Shown here: in pieces, positions 55,865 through 64,000 of the stretch
How the letters are laid out: each line of letters begins with the position of its first letter
Position numbering within the stretch: the first letter of the stretch is position 1
From: Granulosicoccus sp.
Lineage (GTDB): Bacteria; Pseudomonadota; Gammaproteobacteria; Granulosicoccales; Granulosicoccaceae
Direction of reading: 5' to 3'
DNA: 64,000 bases
Assembly (NCBI GenBank): GCA_023301725.1
Contig: JALZUD010000034.1
Span: forward strand, 1-64,000
Position numbers and translations under genes: made by a program
The notes under the pieces: model-generated
Told to the model about the DNA's origin: nothing
Databases searched by the model: none
Seen by the model: the letters and a program-made list of their open reading frames with translations, nothing else

Positions 55865-55921
55865 GCTGTTTTTTGCTCATTATTAGTCGCAAACTACTTA
55901 CTGCAAACTACGTGCAGCAAA

Positions 55922-56776
55922 CTACGTGCTATTGGAGCTTTGAAGTTCTTGCAACCGCTCCTGCAGATAACTGCCTGCGGTGTACCGCTCTGAGAGCACA
56001 ACATCAGGGCGTGGGTGCAGAAACATAGGCAAGCTGATTCGCGCTTTGCTCGAATCATGGCCCTCTGGATTAACCACACGATGAGTGGTCGATGGAAAAT
56101 AGCCACCTGATGCCTCTTGCAGCATGTCGCCAATATTGATGATGAGATTGCCAAAGTCACAAGGCACATCTAGCCAGCTACCATCACGTGATTTTACTTG
56201 TAGCCCTGGCTCATTGGCTGCAGGCAGCAAGGTAATCAGGTTGATGTCTTCATGAGCCCCAGCACGGATAGCGCCAGGTTCCGTGTTGCTGTGATCAATG
56301 GGGGGGTAGTGGAGTATTCGCAGAAGTGTCTGGGTACTTCCTTTGATCATATTGGATAGCGGCTCAGCATATAACTTGGCTACATCTGGCGGTGTCTGCC
56401 TTTCAATCCAGCCTAGCAATGTGGCAGCGAATTCGATGGTCTCTTCGTAATACTGATTGATTTCCTGTTGCAGTTCTTCTGGGCAACGCCCCCAAGGATA
56501 GAAATGAAAGTACTCCTTGATGTCTCTTACGCTGTTGCCCTTGGCAGTCTCCGCTAGTGCACGTGGAAAAAATCCATCGTATTTTTCTGGATCATAGACA
56601 AATTGAGACTTTTCATCGCTATTGAAAAATCCTGCCCAGTTGCGGTAGATGCTTGTGACCGTACCCTCGGCAATAGGGTGATTGCGCAGGACGCCGAAGC
56701 CGGTATCTCTGAGAGATTGCACAAAGAGTTGCTCGGCGTCTACCGAACGGAAATCTACCGCAGCGAGTTGAGTCAT
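55922..56776 (-). CDS. 2-oxoglutarate/Fe(II)-dependent dioxygenase, isopenicillin N synthase family
   Basis: 284-aa oxygenase with an N-terminal DIOX_N region (VDFRSVDAEQLFVQSLRDTG, then FGVLRNHPI). The iron ligands are the HxD in GAHEDINLITLLP and the distal His in STTHRVVNPEG. The 2-oxoglutarate-binding Arg is in KARISLPMFLHPRPD. The motif set is complete, so it should be active. Substrate unknown; relatives act on flavonoids, gibberellins, amino acids or pyrimidines. It converges with the SnoaL-like gene. Confidence 0.93.
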   Translation of the reverse strand: MTQLAAVDFRSVDAEQLFVQSLRDTGFGVLRNHPIAEGTVTSIYRNWAGFFNSDEKSQFVYDPEKYDGFFPRALAETAKGNSVRDIKEYFHFYPWGRCPEELQQEINQYYEETIEFAATLLGWIERQTPPDVAKLYAEPLSNMIKGSTQTLLRILHYPPIDHSNTEPGAIRAGAHEDINLITLLPAANEPGLQVKSRDGSWLDVPCDFGNLIINIGDMLQEASGGYFPSTTHRVVNPEGHDSSKARISLPMFLHPRPDVVLSERYTAGSYLQERLQELQSSNST

Positions 56777-56921
56777 GTGCTTTGCGCCAAAGTTGTAGCG
56801 AGAAAGTAGTGTACGTTAAGAAAATATCTACATTATGGTAACAGTTGCCACTCTCTATGGTCGCAAGTCGGTATCATAAAGGCGATACTTTTAACTGCTC
56901 AGTTTGCAAAGGAAACGTGCC

Positions 56922-57893
56922 ATGTTCATGTCTTGCGGCGACGCTCTGGTGGATTTATTCAGCCAAACCTCAACTACAGAAAAGCGCTCGCCGGGCGATG
57001 TTGCTTTAAGTGGTCATGTGGGCGGGTCGCCCTTGAATGTGGCCGTGGGTTTGTCAAGGTTGGGCAACAATGCAGCCTACTTGTGCAAAAATTCATCCGA
57101 TTTCATGGGCCAGCGAATTGCCGGCTATCTGAAAGCCAATCGTGTTGACACGCGTTGGGTGGTGCCTACCGATCTAAACAGCACACTGGCCATGGTGCAA
57201 ACCAATGCTGATGGCTCTGCTAACTATGCTTTTTACACCGACAACACAGCCGATGTTTCTTTGCACATAAACGAGCTTCCGGAGGCTTTGCCTGATGAGT
57301 TATCAGTGTTGAATTTTGCATCTTACTCCACTGTTGTTGAGCCGACATGCTCGGCGCTACTCGCATTAGCAGCTAGAGAAAAAGACAAGCGTGTTATCGC
57401 CTATGATCCTAATTTGCGGCCGTCTATAGAGCCGGACATGGATATTTGGCGTGACAGCTTTCGCCAATTCGGTGCGTGTGCAAGCTTTCTGAAAGCAAGC
57501 GATGAAGATATCCGCGCTCTCTTGGGAGATTCAGTCTCACTTGAGAATTTCGCAATTGATGCCATAAGCCAAGGCGCTCAGATAGTCGTTGTTACGGAGG
57601 GCTCAGAGGGAGCTACGGTTTATTCAAGCGATGGCCGACGCGCGCGCTCTGCTCACATCAGTATCCAAGTCATGGATACTGTGGGTGCAGGAGATACTTT
57701 TCAAAGCTCTAGCCTGCATTATTTGCAGGCAAATGGTCACCTGAAAGGCAACGTATTGGATGGCGCTGGCGTTGATCTGCAAGCACTGGTTGATTTTGCT
57801 GCAACAGCCGCTGCTATTACCTGTTCACGGCGTGGCGCTGATTTGCCCAACCTTACTGATGTGAATTCAGCGTTAGAGGCTAATGCGTCGTAA
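56922..57893 (+). CDS. PfkB-family carbohydrate kinase (fructokinase-like)
   Basis: 323-aa ribokinase-fold kinase from ATG 56922, which has an AAGGA site 8 bp upstream; TTG 56904 is a less likely start. Family signature 1 is GHVGGSPLNVAVGLSRLGNN, and signature 2 DTVGAGDTFQSSSL contains the catalytic Asp. The pattern fits a fructokinase, which would complement the FrcB-like binding protein at 4.8 kb. The gene is isolated, and no regulatory site is seen. Confidence 0.9.
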   Translation: MFMSCGDALVDLFSQTSTTEKRSPGDVALSGHVGGSPLNVAVGLSRLGNNAAYLCKNSSDFMGQRIAGYLKANRVDTRWVVPTDLNSTLAMVQTNADGSANYAFYTDNTADVSLHINELPEALPDELSVLNFASYSTVVEPTCSALLALAAREKDKRVIAYDPNLRPSIEPDMDIWRDSFRQFGACASFLKASDEDIRALLGDSVSLENFAIDAISQGAQIVVVTEGSEGATVYSSDGRRARSAHISIQVMDTVGAGDTFQSSSLHYLQANGHLKGNVLDGAGVDLQALVDFAATAAAITCSRRGADLPNLTDVNSALEANAS

Positions 57894-57985
57894 CAGCTTT
57901 GTGTCACGTTAAGCGCTAGGCGCGGTTACAATAAGCCAGCTTAGGAGGGGATCCGAACAGCGCAACCAAAAAAAGCACAGACTCT

Positions 57986-58606
57986 CTAGACATCGTCGTC
58001 TAGCAGAGTCACTCCCGCTTCACGCAGGGTAAAGCGTGCTGCATCGTTAGAGCCGTCAACATTAATGCCCTTGCATGCTGCTTCGATGACTACAGCCTCA
58101 AACCCGCATTTCCTTGCATCCAGTGCCGAGAATCGTACGCAGTAATCGAATGCAAGGCCCACACAAATTACCCGTCGAATGCTGCGTTCGGTCAGGTAGC
58201 TAGCCAGCCCTGTGGCGGTGCTGTGATCATTTTCGAAAAATGCTGAGTATGAATCGACCGTGGAACGAAAGCCTTTTCGTATGATTAGCTGAGCCACATC
58301 CGTGTTTAGTTCTGGGTGGAACTGCGCTCCGTGGCTACCTTGAACACAGTGATCAGGCCAGAGCGTCTGTTCACCATAAGGCATGGTGATGCTCTCGAAC
58401 GGTACCTTGCCACTGTGCATCGATGCAAAACTGCTGTGGCCCTCTGGGTGCCAGTCTTGGGTCAGGACAACATGCTGATATTGCACAGCCAGTGCGTTGA
58501 TATGCGGCACGATGCTATCTGCATCGGGCACCGCAAGCGAGCCACCTGCGCAAAAATCGTTTTGCACGTCAATGATCAGCAGGCAGTCATCGTCACGTAT
58601 TTGCAT
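57986..58606 (-). CDS. pncA: nicotinamidase
   Basis: 206-aa isochorismatase-fold amidase of NAD salvage that turns nicotinamide into nicotinate. The catalytic Asp is in LIIDVQNDFCAGGSLAVP, metal-binding residues in TQDWHPEGHSSFAS, the Lys in IIRKGFRSTVDSYS, and the nucleophile Cys in GLAFDYCVRFSALDARKCGF. Length is normal. It lies 19 bp after the stop-side neighbour, the OmpA-like gene on the same strand, and may be co-transcribed with it. Confidence 0.95.
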   Translation of the reverse strand: MQIRDDDCLLIIDVQNDFCAGGSLAVPDADSIVPHINALAVQYQHVVLTQDWHPEGHSSFASMHSGKVPFESITMPYGEQTLWPDHCVQGSHGAQFHPELNTDVAQLIIRKGFRSTVDSYSAFFENDHSTATGLASYLTERSIRRVICVGLAFDYCVRFSALDARKCGFEAVVIEAACKGINVDGSNDAARFTLREAGVTLLDDDV

Positions 58607-58625
58607 GGCTTACAAGTGGCCTTGA

Positions 58626-60260
58626 TCAGGGTTGGTCGGCGTAGAGAACAACGACCCGTTGCTGGGCATCGGCAGAATCATCTGGAAGAACAGTAGCTGC
58701 GGCGTCTTCACCTAATCCGCTGAGTGTCTTGATCTTGGTGAAGTCCAAACCGTTTTGTATTAGGTACGAACGCACTTTGGTTGCCCTCTGCAGAGCCAAT
58801 TGTTGATTGTATGCTGCGGATCCAGCGCGATCGGTAAAGCCGAAAATAGAAACCCCTGTTGTGCGGTTTTTTTCCTGCGCAATAAACGAGTTAAGCACAG
58901 ACGCTGCGTCTTCCGATATATCAGTGCTGTTGCGTTCGAAGTAAATCTTGTACTCAATAGATTCTGATTGCTCTGACGCACGCAGATCTTCACGGGTGAC
59001 AAAGCCCTGCGAGCTGAGTTGTTCGACTTGCTCCTTCACATCATTGACCGTGTTCTCCAACGCGGGATCTGTGTTGGACAAACCCTCAAGGCGCTGTTCA
59101 AGGTCGGCAATCTGTGCCTGCAGGGCGCTTTGATTTTGCAGCGCATCGTCAGCTTCTGAAGATGAAGCGGGTAAATCTTGCACTCGCTGCTCCAGTGTTT
59201 GGATTCGATTGCGTGTGGTTTCAAGCAAAGCTTCGAGCTGTGTGGTGTTGTTGTCGGGAGAGTTATCGATCTGTGATTGGGCGCTTGCTAGCTGATCTCG
59301 TATTTGAGCTTGAATGGTGTCGATTGATAATGACTCACCGACTGTGGTCAAGGCTTGAACAGAGGAATCAAGCTCGCTCACAGCATCCGTTGTCTGAGAA
59401 TAGTTCTGTTCCAGTTCAGCAATTTTTTCACGAGCGCTAGCCAGTTGCTCGTTGAGTTCACCAATACGCCGTGAATCAGCATTGACTGTGGTTAAGCGAT
59501 CTTCAATGCCGTTCAAGCGTTCGTCGATACTGATTGACAAAGCGTCGAGAGTGTCCTGATCTGCACTATTGCTATCGCCCGCAGCCGCACCAGCCCCAAC
59601 AAGCAGTGTGCCAAGACGAAGGTCTATGTCGCGAGTTTGCTCTTGCATATCTGACACGCTTTCATCAAGCGCTTTTTGGCGTTCCACAAGATCAGTCTGC
59701 AAGCTGTTGACTTGCTCTTGCTGGGTTTGCACTGTAGCACTCAGCTCGCTAAGCTCGTCTTCGGTTGTCTGCTCATCGATTCGACGAACCAGTAGATCAA
59801 GCCGACGTTCGATGGCGTCTTGTCTGACATTGCCAGCATCGGTGCGCGCGCGAGTCTCCTGCTGAGCATTGTCAAGCTCGGCGACGGCGGCAGTTACGGC
59901 TTCCATAGATGCACCGCGCTCATTAAGCGTCCCCTGTAAGCTGGCCAGCGAGCTGGCGTTTTCAGCAAATTTGTCTTCTACAAGTGCTGTTACCTCAGCC
60001 ACAGTGGCGCCAGCATCCTGTTCATTGCTGCCATCTTCAAGATTGTCGTCCAGTTTCGCAGTTTCGCTGTTCAACGAATTTTCGCCGTTGGCGTTGTTGA
60101 CAATAGTGTCAACGCCTGCTTCAACGCCCGTTTTAAATCGCGTAAATGTGCTGGCAGACTTTGATATCAGGTCGTCAAGAGTGCCTTCGGGGTTCTGAGC
60201 TTTCCATACGCCGCCGCCCAATCCCAATGCCAACAGTGCGAGTAGCAAGAGTTTTTTCAT
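58626..60260 (-). CDS. OmpA-family protein with long coiled-coil stalk
   Basis: 544-aa envelope protein from ATG 60260 (MKKLLLLALLALGLGGGVWK), a signal peptide or single N-terminal anchor; a longer frame adds 45 unlikely residues. Residues about 65-410 are almost wholly charged and Gln-rich heptads, predicted to be coiled coil. The C-terminal OmpA peptidoglycan-binding domain contains YFERNSTDISEDAASVLNSF and IFGFTDRAGSAAYNQQLALQ, then RATKVRSYL. It probably links the inner membrane or periplasm to peptidoglycan. Partner genes are not evident. Confidence 0.88.
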   Translation of the reverse strand: MKKLLLLALLALGLGGGVWKAQNPEGTLDDLISKSASTFTRFKTGVEAGVDTIVNNANGENSLNSETAKLDDNLEDGSNEQDAGATVAEVTALVEDKFAENASSLASLQGTLNERGASMEAVTAAVAELDNAQQETRARTDAGNVRQDAIERRLDLLVRRIDEQTTEDELSELSATVQTQQEQVNSLQTDLVERQKALDESVSDMQEQTRDIDLRLGTLLVGAGAAAGDSNSADQDTLDALSISIDERLNGIEDRLTTVNADSRRIGELNEQLASAREKIAELEQNYSQTTDAVSELDSSVQALTTVGESLSIDTIQAQIRDQLASAQSQIDNSPDNNTTQLEALLETTRNRIQTLEQRVQDLPASSSEADDALQNQSALQAQIADLEQRLEGLSNTDPALENTVNDVKEQVEQLSSQGFVTREDLRASEQSESIEYKIYFERNSTDISEDAASVLNSFIAQEKNRTTGVSIFGFTDRAGSAAYNQQLALQRATKVRSYLIQNGLDFTKIKTLSGLGEDAAATVLPDDSADAQQRVVVLYADQP

Positions 60261-60474
60261 GTGTGTTTCTGTTCTATAAGAGTCCTTTCGCGTAGTGTAT
60301 CGCAGGCAGGGGCTAGGAGTCTGCCTGCGCGCGCGCACCAGTGTATCTGAGTGCTGTTTTATTAACGTTTGGACCCTCAACGTATCTAAAATCAATCAGA
60401 TACGCTAACGCTCTGCGCCTGGGCTCCGCTCTAATTCAACAAGAACACTTGCAAATGCTTCTATGGCAAGGCTC
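60261..60474. other. 214-bp gap between OmpA-like gene and glgB
   Basis: It contains the leader of the OmpA-like gene and the end of the glg transcript. Short GC-rich inverted segments (GCAGGCAGGGGCTAGGAG near 60303, and CTGCCTGCGCGCGCGC following) may form a weak hairpin. No gene or known RNA is seen. Confidence 0.4.
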
Positions 60475-62724
60475 TTAGCTTATGTGTTCGAGAATAAGCA
60501 CTGCCAGCGGTGGCAAGGACAGATTGAGGGATGCTGGCCGCTCGTGTTGTTCAATGGCGTCGGCGAGAATCTGGCCTTCATTGCGGGTAGAGTCCAGCAC
60601 ATTACTCTGACCGCTGCCACCAAAGCTTTCGTTGTCGGTATTGATTAATTCCCGGTAATTACCGAGCTGATTGACACCAATGCGATAGTCGCGACGGATG
60701 ACCGGTGTGAAATTGCAGACCACCACGCAACTTCGCGATCTGTCAGCGGAATACCGATAAAACGCAATAACGCTTTGCTCCGCGTCAGCGCAATCGATCC
60801 ACTCAAAGCCGCGACCGTCGCAATCTGTTTCATATAGTGCTGGGTGCGAGCTGTACAGGAAGTTCAGCTCGCGCATGAGGCGTTGAACGCCAGCATGCTT
60901 GGGATCCTCAAGCAGGTGCCAATGGATACTGGAACTGTGATCCCATTCACTAATTTGAGCGATTTCACCCCCCATGAAATTGAGTTTCTTTCCGGGGTAG
61001 CCAAACATCATTGCGTAAAGAGAGCGCAGATTAGCGAATTTTTGCCATTCATCACCTGGCATTTTGTTGATCATCGAGCCCTTACCGTAGACCACTTCGT
61101 CGTGAGAAAAAGGCAGTGTGAAATTTTCGCTAAATGCGTAGATCATGCCGAAAGTCAAGCTGTTGTGATGATACTTGCGGTACGCCGCGTCTTTGCTCAT
61201 GTATTCGAGCATGTCGTGCATCCAACCCATGTTCCATTTAAAAGTGAAACCCAGCCCACCGTTGTAGGTGGGGTGGCTTACTTGCGGAAAACTGGTCGAC
61301 TCTTCAGCCATAGTCATTCCGCCTTCGGCATGGACCAGTTCATTCATGCGTTTCAGAAAGTCAATGGCTTCAAGATTTTCGCGTCCACCGTATCGGTTCG
61401 GGATCCATTGACCAGCCTCTCGCGAGTAATCTAAGTACAGCATCGATGCAACCGCATCAACACGCAAGCCATCAAGATGGAATTCTTTGACCCAGTAAAC
61501 TGCGTTGCTGAGCAAGTAGTTGGCGACTTCTCGTCGGCCAAAGTTATAGATAAGAGTCTGCCAATCCTGATGCATCCCTTGCCGAGGATCTGCATGTTCA
61601 TACAGATGCGTGCCATCAAATTGCCCTAAGCCATGCTCATCGGTGGGGAAATGCGCGGGCACCCAATCAATGATGACGCCGATGTTTTCTGCATGACAGG
61701 CATCAACAAAGTGTCGAAAATCGTCAGGACTTCCAAAGCGTGAAGTGGGCGCAAACAAACCTATAGGTTGATACCCCCAGGAGCCGTCAAAAGGGTGTTC
61801 GGTGACTGGCATCAGCTCTATGTGTGTGAAGCCGTTTTCTTTGACGTAAGGCAGTAATGTTTTTGCCATCTCTACGTACGTTAGTGAGTCACCGTGCAGA
61901 TTTAACCGCCACGAGCCAGGATGTACTTCGTAAATGGATATGGGTTGCAGGCGCATATCAAGCTCTCGCTTGTGCTCCATGTAGGCCTCATCGCTCCAGA
62001 CGAACTTGCTCTGAAAAACAATGGCCGCATTGCCTGGAGGTTGTTCAAAGTAGGGCGCATACGGATCATGTTTAAGCGGTAGCAACCTTCCATCACCTGA
62101 TACCACTTCGTATTTGTAGAGCACGCCGTTGCCAATTTCTGGTATGAAAATATCCCAGATACCGCTGCCATGATGACTACGCATTACATGGCGTCGACCA
62201 TCCCAACTATTGAAATCTCCAACCAAACTCACCCGTCTGGCATTGGGAGCCCAAACGGCAAAGTGAACACCGTCTACACCGTTGAAATTGATGACATGTG
62301 ATCCAAGGCTGTTATACAACTCTTGATGAGTGCCCTCGTTAAACAGGTGAACATCGAGTTCGCCAATAACACTGTCCATTGAATAGGCATCAATGATTTG
62401 CCATTTGTGCTCTGAGTTTTCAAGTTTTATCTGGTAAGGACCCACCGCTTCATTCAGTAAGAGCTCGAACAACCCATGTTCATGTAGGCGCTGCATGGGC
62501 AGCTGTTTTCCGGTATCCGTAAGCACATAGGCTTTTTCTGCGTCGGGCTGGAATGTTCTAATAACAGCACCTTGAGACGACGTAGTGCTTGCATCACTTA
62601 TGCTGGGCGATGCAGCATTTTGAGGCGCGTCGTAAGCCAGATGTTGCCCAAGAACAGAGAACAATTCATAGTGGCGACCTTCTGCAATAGCGTAGATCTG
62701 TTCTGTGTCTAGTGTAAGACTCAT
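60475..62724 (-). CDS. glgB: 1,4-alpha-glucan branching enzyme
   Basis: 749-aa GH13 enzyme that introduces alpha-1,6 branches into glycogen. The N-terminal CBM48 part includes [20 protein letters not shown]. The catalytic motifs are [32 protein letters not shown] (nucleophile Asp), MAEESTSFP (acid/base Glu) and [15 protein letters not shown] (stabilising Asp). The C-terminus ends [12 protein letters not shown]. It overlaps glgA by 4 bp (ATGA), so both are translated together. Confidence 0.96.
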   Translation of the reverse strand: MSLTLDTEQIYAIAEGRHYELFSVLGQHLAYDAPQNAASPSISDASTTSSQGAVIRTFQPDAEKAYVLTDTGKQLPMQRLHEHGLFELLLNEAVGPYQIKLENSEHKWQIIDAYSMDSVIGELDVHLFNEGTHQELYNSLGSHVINFNGVDGVHFAVWAPNARRVSLVGDFNSWDGRRHVMRSHHGSGIWDIFIPEIGNGVLYKYEVVSGDGRLLPLKHDPYAPYFEQPPGNAAIVFQSKFVWSDEAYMEHKRELDMRLQPISIYEVHPGSWRLNLHGDSLTYVEMAKTLLPYVKENGFTHIELMPVTEHPFDGSWGYQPIGLFAPTSRFGSPDDFRHFVDACHAENIGVIIDWVPAHFPTDEHGLGQFDGTHLYEHADPRQGMHQDWQTLIYNFGRREVANYLLSNAVYWVKEFHLDGLRVDAVASMLYLDYSREAGQWIPNRYGGRENLEAIDFLKRMNELVHAEGGMTMAEESTSFPQVSHPTYNGGLGFTFKWNMGWMHDMLEYMSKDAAYRKYHHNSLTFGMIYAFSENFTLPFSHDEVVYGKGSMINKMPGDEWQKFANLRSLYAMMFGYPGKKLNFMGGEIAQISEWDHSSSIHWHLLEDPKHAGVQRLMRELNFLYSSHPALYETDCDGRGFEWIDCADAEQSVIAFYRYSADRSRSCVVVCNFTPVIRRDYRIGVNQLGNYRELINTDNESFGGSGQSNVLDSTRNEGQILADAIEQHERPASLNLSLPPLAVLILEHIS

Positions 62725-64000
62725 GAGTACAATTCCGTTTTATAACGAGAAGCGCTGTCGCCCCAGTTGAATCTTTGCTTAGCAGCGGATTTCGCAATAC
62801 GCTTGAAAGCCATAGGTTCTACTTCACGCAGGCTCAACACCTCATCGACGCGTTGTATGAGTGCCATCGCTTGGCCGGTCAGAGAGTCAGCTTCAAACAA
62901 AAAGCCGTCGACATCATTTTGTATGGTGTCGGTCAAGCCCCCGACCGCGTGTGCAAGGCAGGGTTGGCCATGCTTCATTGCGATCATTTGACTGATGCCA
63001 CAAGGTTCAAAAGAACTGGGCATCAGGAAAATATCGCCACTGGCAAAGAGCAGTTCGCTTAGAGGCGCAGAATAATGATTGATAAACAAGAAATGGCTGT
63101 GTTGCGCTGCGATTGTCTGGCATTGCAACTCTAGTTTTTCGTCGCCAGAGCCCATGAGCATCAAAAGACCACGGCCTGCTAAAGACAGCAAGATTGCATC
63201 CAGCGCTGTTTTTCCATCCTCAATTGGGTGAAGCAAAATGGCCATTTTCTGGTCAGTCAAACGACCAACGCTTGTTAATATGTGCTTTGGCCGTGGCTTG
63301 CGCGCTGCAGACAGCATACGCTGATGGGTGATGTAATCCACCGCTCGAAGTGAGTTGCTGCGCGCCATGGCATTAAGCATGTCGTCGCTTATGTGTTGAG
63401 CGAATGCTGACCAGTTCAGAGGTTCTTCAGAGGCGGCACCCGACGCCTTGCTTGCTGGATACTCTATTCCATTGATAATGCCAACAAGCTTGCCAGCGGC
63501 TGCGGCGTTGGCCAGAGCTTGTTCGAGTCCTTCGCCACCATGGAAGCCTCTGGCAGGATCATTTGCATGCAAGACTTCCTTGGCATAGGTTGGAGACACT
63601 GTGTGCACTTTATCCGCTAGATTGATGGCAGCGACCACTGGATTTACACAGTGGGCCCAGCGTGGATCAGCCAGTAACGCAGGATCGTAGTGCAGGTGAG
63701 GAAACCACGCCTGCAATGATGAAGAATGTTCCGCGAACGGTCGAATGCCTTGCAGTGCCAGATTGTGAATGCTGAACACCGTGCGGATGCCCCGTAGTGA
63801 TTTGAACGTGTCGTCAAATTGAATTAAAGGCAGCGCCAGTGCCGCATGCCAGTCGTGCAAGTGCAGTACGTCAACCGGATCGATGGAATCACTGGCTATG
63901 GCGTCAAGTGCTGCGACGCTGAACAAGGCAAATTTGTTGGCATCGGTAGCGAAGGGTTGATTATTGTCATCGTCGCAGTACACAGCACCCTTGCCGCCAG
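62721..64000 (-). CDS. glgA: glycogen synthase, C-terminal part (runs off window)
   Basis: GT5 glycogen synthase elongating alpha-1,4-glucan from ADP-glucose; the 5' end lies beyond base 64000. The frame is open to the edge ([16 protein letters not shown]), so an apparent GTG start at 63983 is internal. The visible part has [28 protein letters not shown], the donor domain [15 protein letters not shown], and the catalytic segment [20 protein letters not shown] followed by GGLTDTI. It is the gene before glgB in a glycogen operon. glgC is not seen. Confidence 0.95.
   Translation of the reverse strand, partial: GGKGAVYCDDDNNQPFATDANKFALFSVAALDAIASDSIDPVDVLHLHDWHAALALPLIQFDDTFKSLRGIRTVFSIHNLALQGIRPFAEHSSSLQAWFPHLHYDPALLADPRWAHCVNPVVAAINLADKVHTVSPTYAKEVLHANDPARGFHGGEGLEQALANAAAAGKLVGIINGIEYPASKASGAASEEPLNWSAFAQHISDDMLNAMARSNSLRAVDYITHQRMLSAARKPRPKHILTSVGRLTDQKMAILLHPIEDGKTALDAILLSLAGRGLLMLMGSGDEKLELQCQTIAAQHSHFLFINHYSAPLSELLFASGDIFLMPSSFEPCGISQMIAMKHGQPCLAHAVGGLTDTIQNDVDGFLFEADSLTGQAMALIQRVDEVLSLREVEPMAFKRIAKSAAKQRFNWGDSASRYKTELYS

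Noticed and set aside
60260-60395. 45-residue extension of the OmpA-like protein
   Set aside because: The inner ATG 60260 begins a clear signal/anchor sequence; the extension is not hydrophobic and has no start context.

Overview
The window looks like a chromosomal segment of a marine-type, bacteriochlorophyll-containing (purple, anoxygenic phototrophic) gammaproteobacterium. Direct evidence for phototrophy is a complete light-harvesting-2 operon: pucB and pucA (both too short for ordinary ORF calling), an unrecognised repeat protein, and a PucC-type transporter. A gammaproteobacterial affiliation is inferred from rimBK, class II pyrC, MntR-SitABCD, dnaE2 behind a LexA box and a two-component pair resembling the 'proteobacterial dedicated sortase' regulators. 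A relative of Granulosicoccus is possible but cannot be proved here. Genes are dense, mostly in short co-directional operons with 1-11 bp overlaps. No tRNA, rRNA, CRISPR array or transposase was found.

Layout. 1-2.2 kb: the end of a (GEGQ)n repeat protein, a hypothetical gene and pyrophosphatase. 2.2-9.6 kb (+): two GT4 glycosyltransferases, a fructose-type periplasmic binding protein and a FrcK-like kinase without the expected permease and ATPase, rimB-like protease plus rimK, aldo/keto reductase, DUF924. 9.6-14.9 kb (-): hipBA with a four-copy operator array, and dnaE2 whose start codon abuts a LexA box. 14.9-21.5 kb (+, one gene -): HAD phosphatase, AruH-like aminotransferase, PdsSR-like two-component system with a CBM9-like sensor, and an ABC-2 exporter. 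21.5-24.8 kb (-): peptide deformylase and the puc operon. 24.8-29.9 kb (-): complete urease set ureDABCEFG. 30-39.4 kb (-): two tandem operons of circularly permuted ATP-grasp, alpha-E and transglutaminase proteins. 39.5-41.6 kb (+): glyA and an SDR. 41.7-47.4 kb (-): a Fur-box-linked iron permease and sitABCD. 47.5-49.8 kb (+): mntR-pyrC-pyrE. 49.8-58.6 kb: mixed metabolism (flavin oxidoreductase, M20 amidohydrolase, CPA2 antiporter, SnoaL-like protein, 2OG oxygenase, fructokinase, nicotinamidase). 58.6-64 kb (-): coiled-coil OmpA protein and glgA-glgB, with glgA running off the window.

How parts work together. The puc genes make a peripheral antenna; their promoter carries a 13-bp-phased TGTCAA array containing a TGT-N12-ACA (PpsR/CrtJ-type) site and a perfect CRP-type palindrome. 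Urease supplies ammonium from urea directly upstream. MntR probably controls sitABCD through a palindrome between the divergent genes. Two unrelated ATP-grasp peptide-ligase systems (rimBK and the alpha-E/transglutaminase clusters) are present. The best candidate for undescribed biology is the protein at 23449-24249, located between pucA and pucC, with about five PLS-containing repeats in its C-terminal half.
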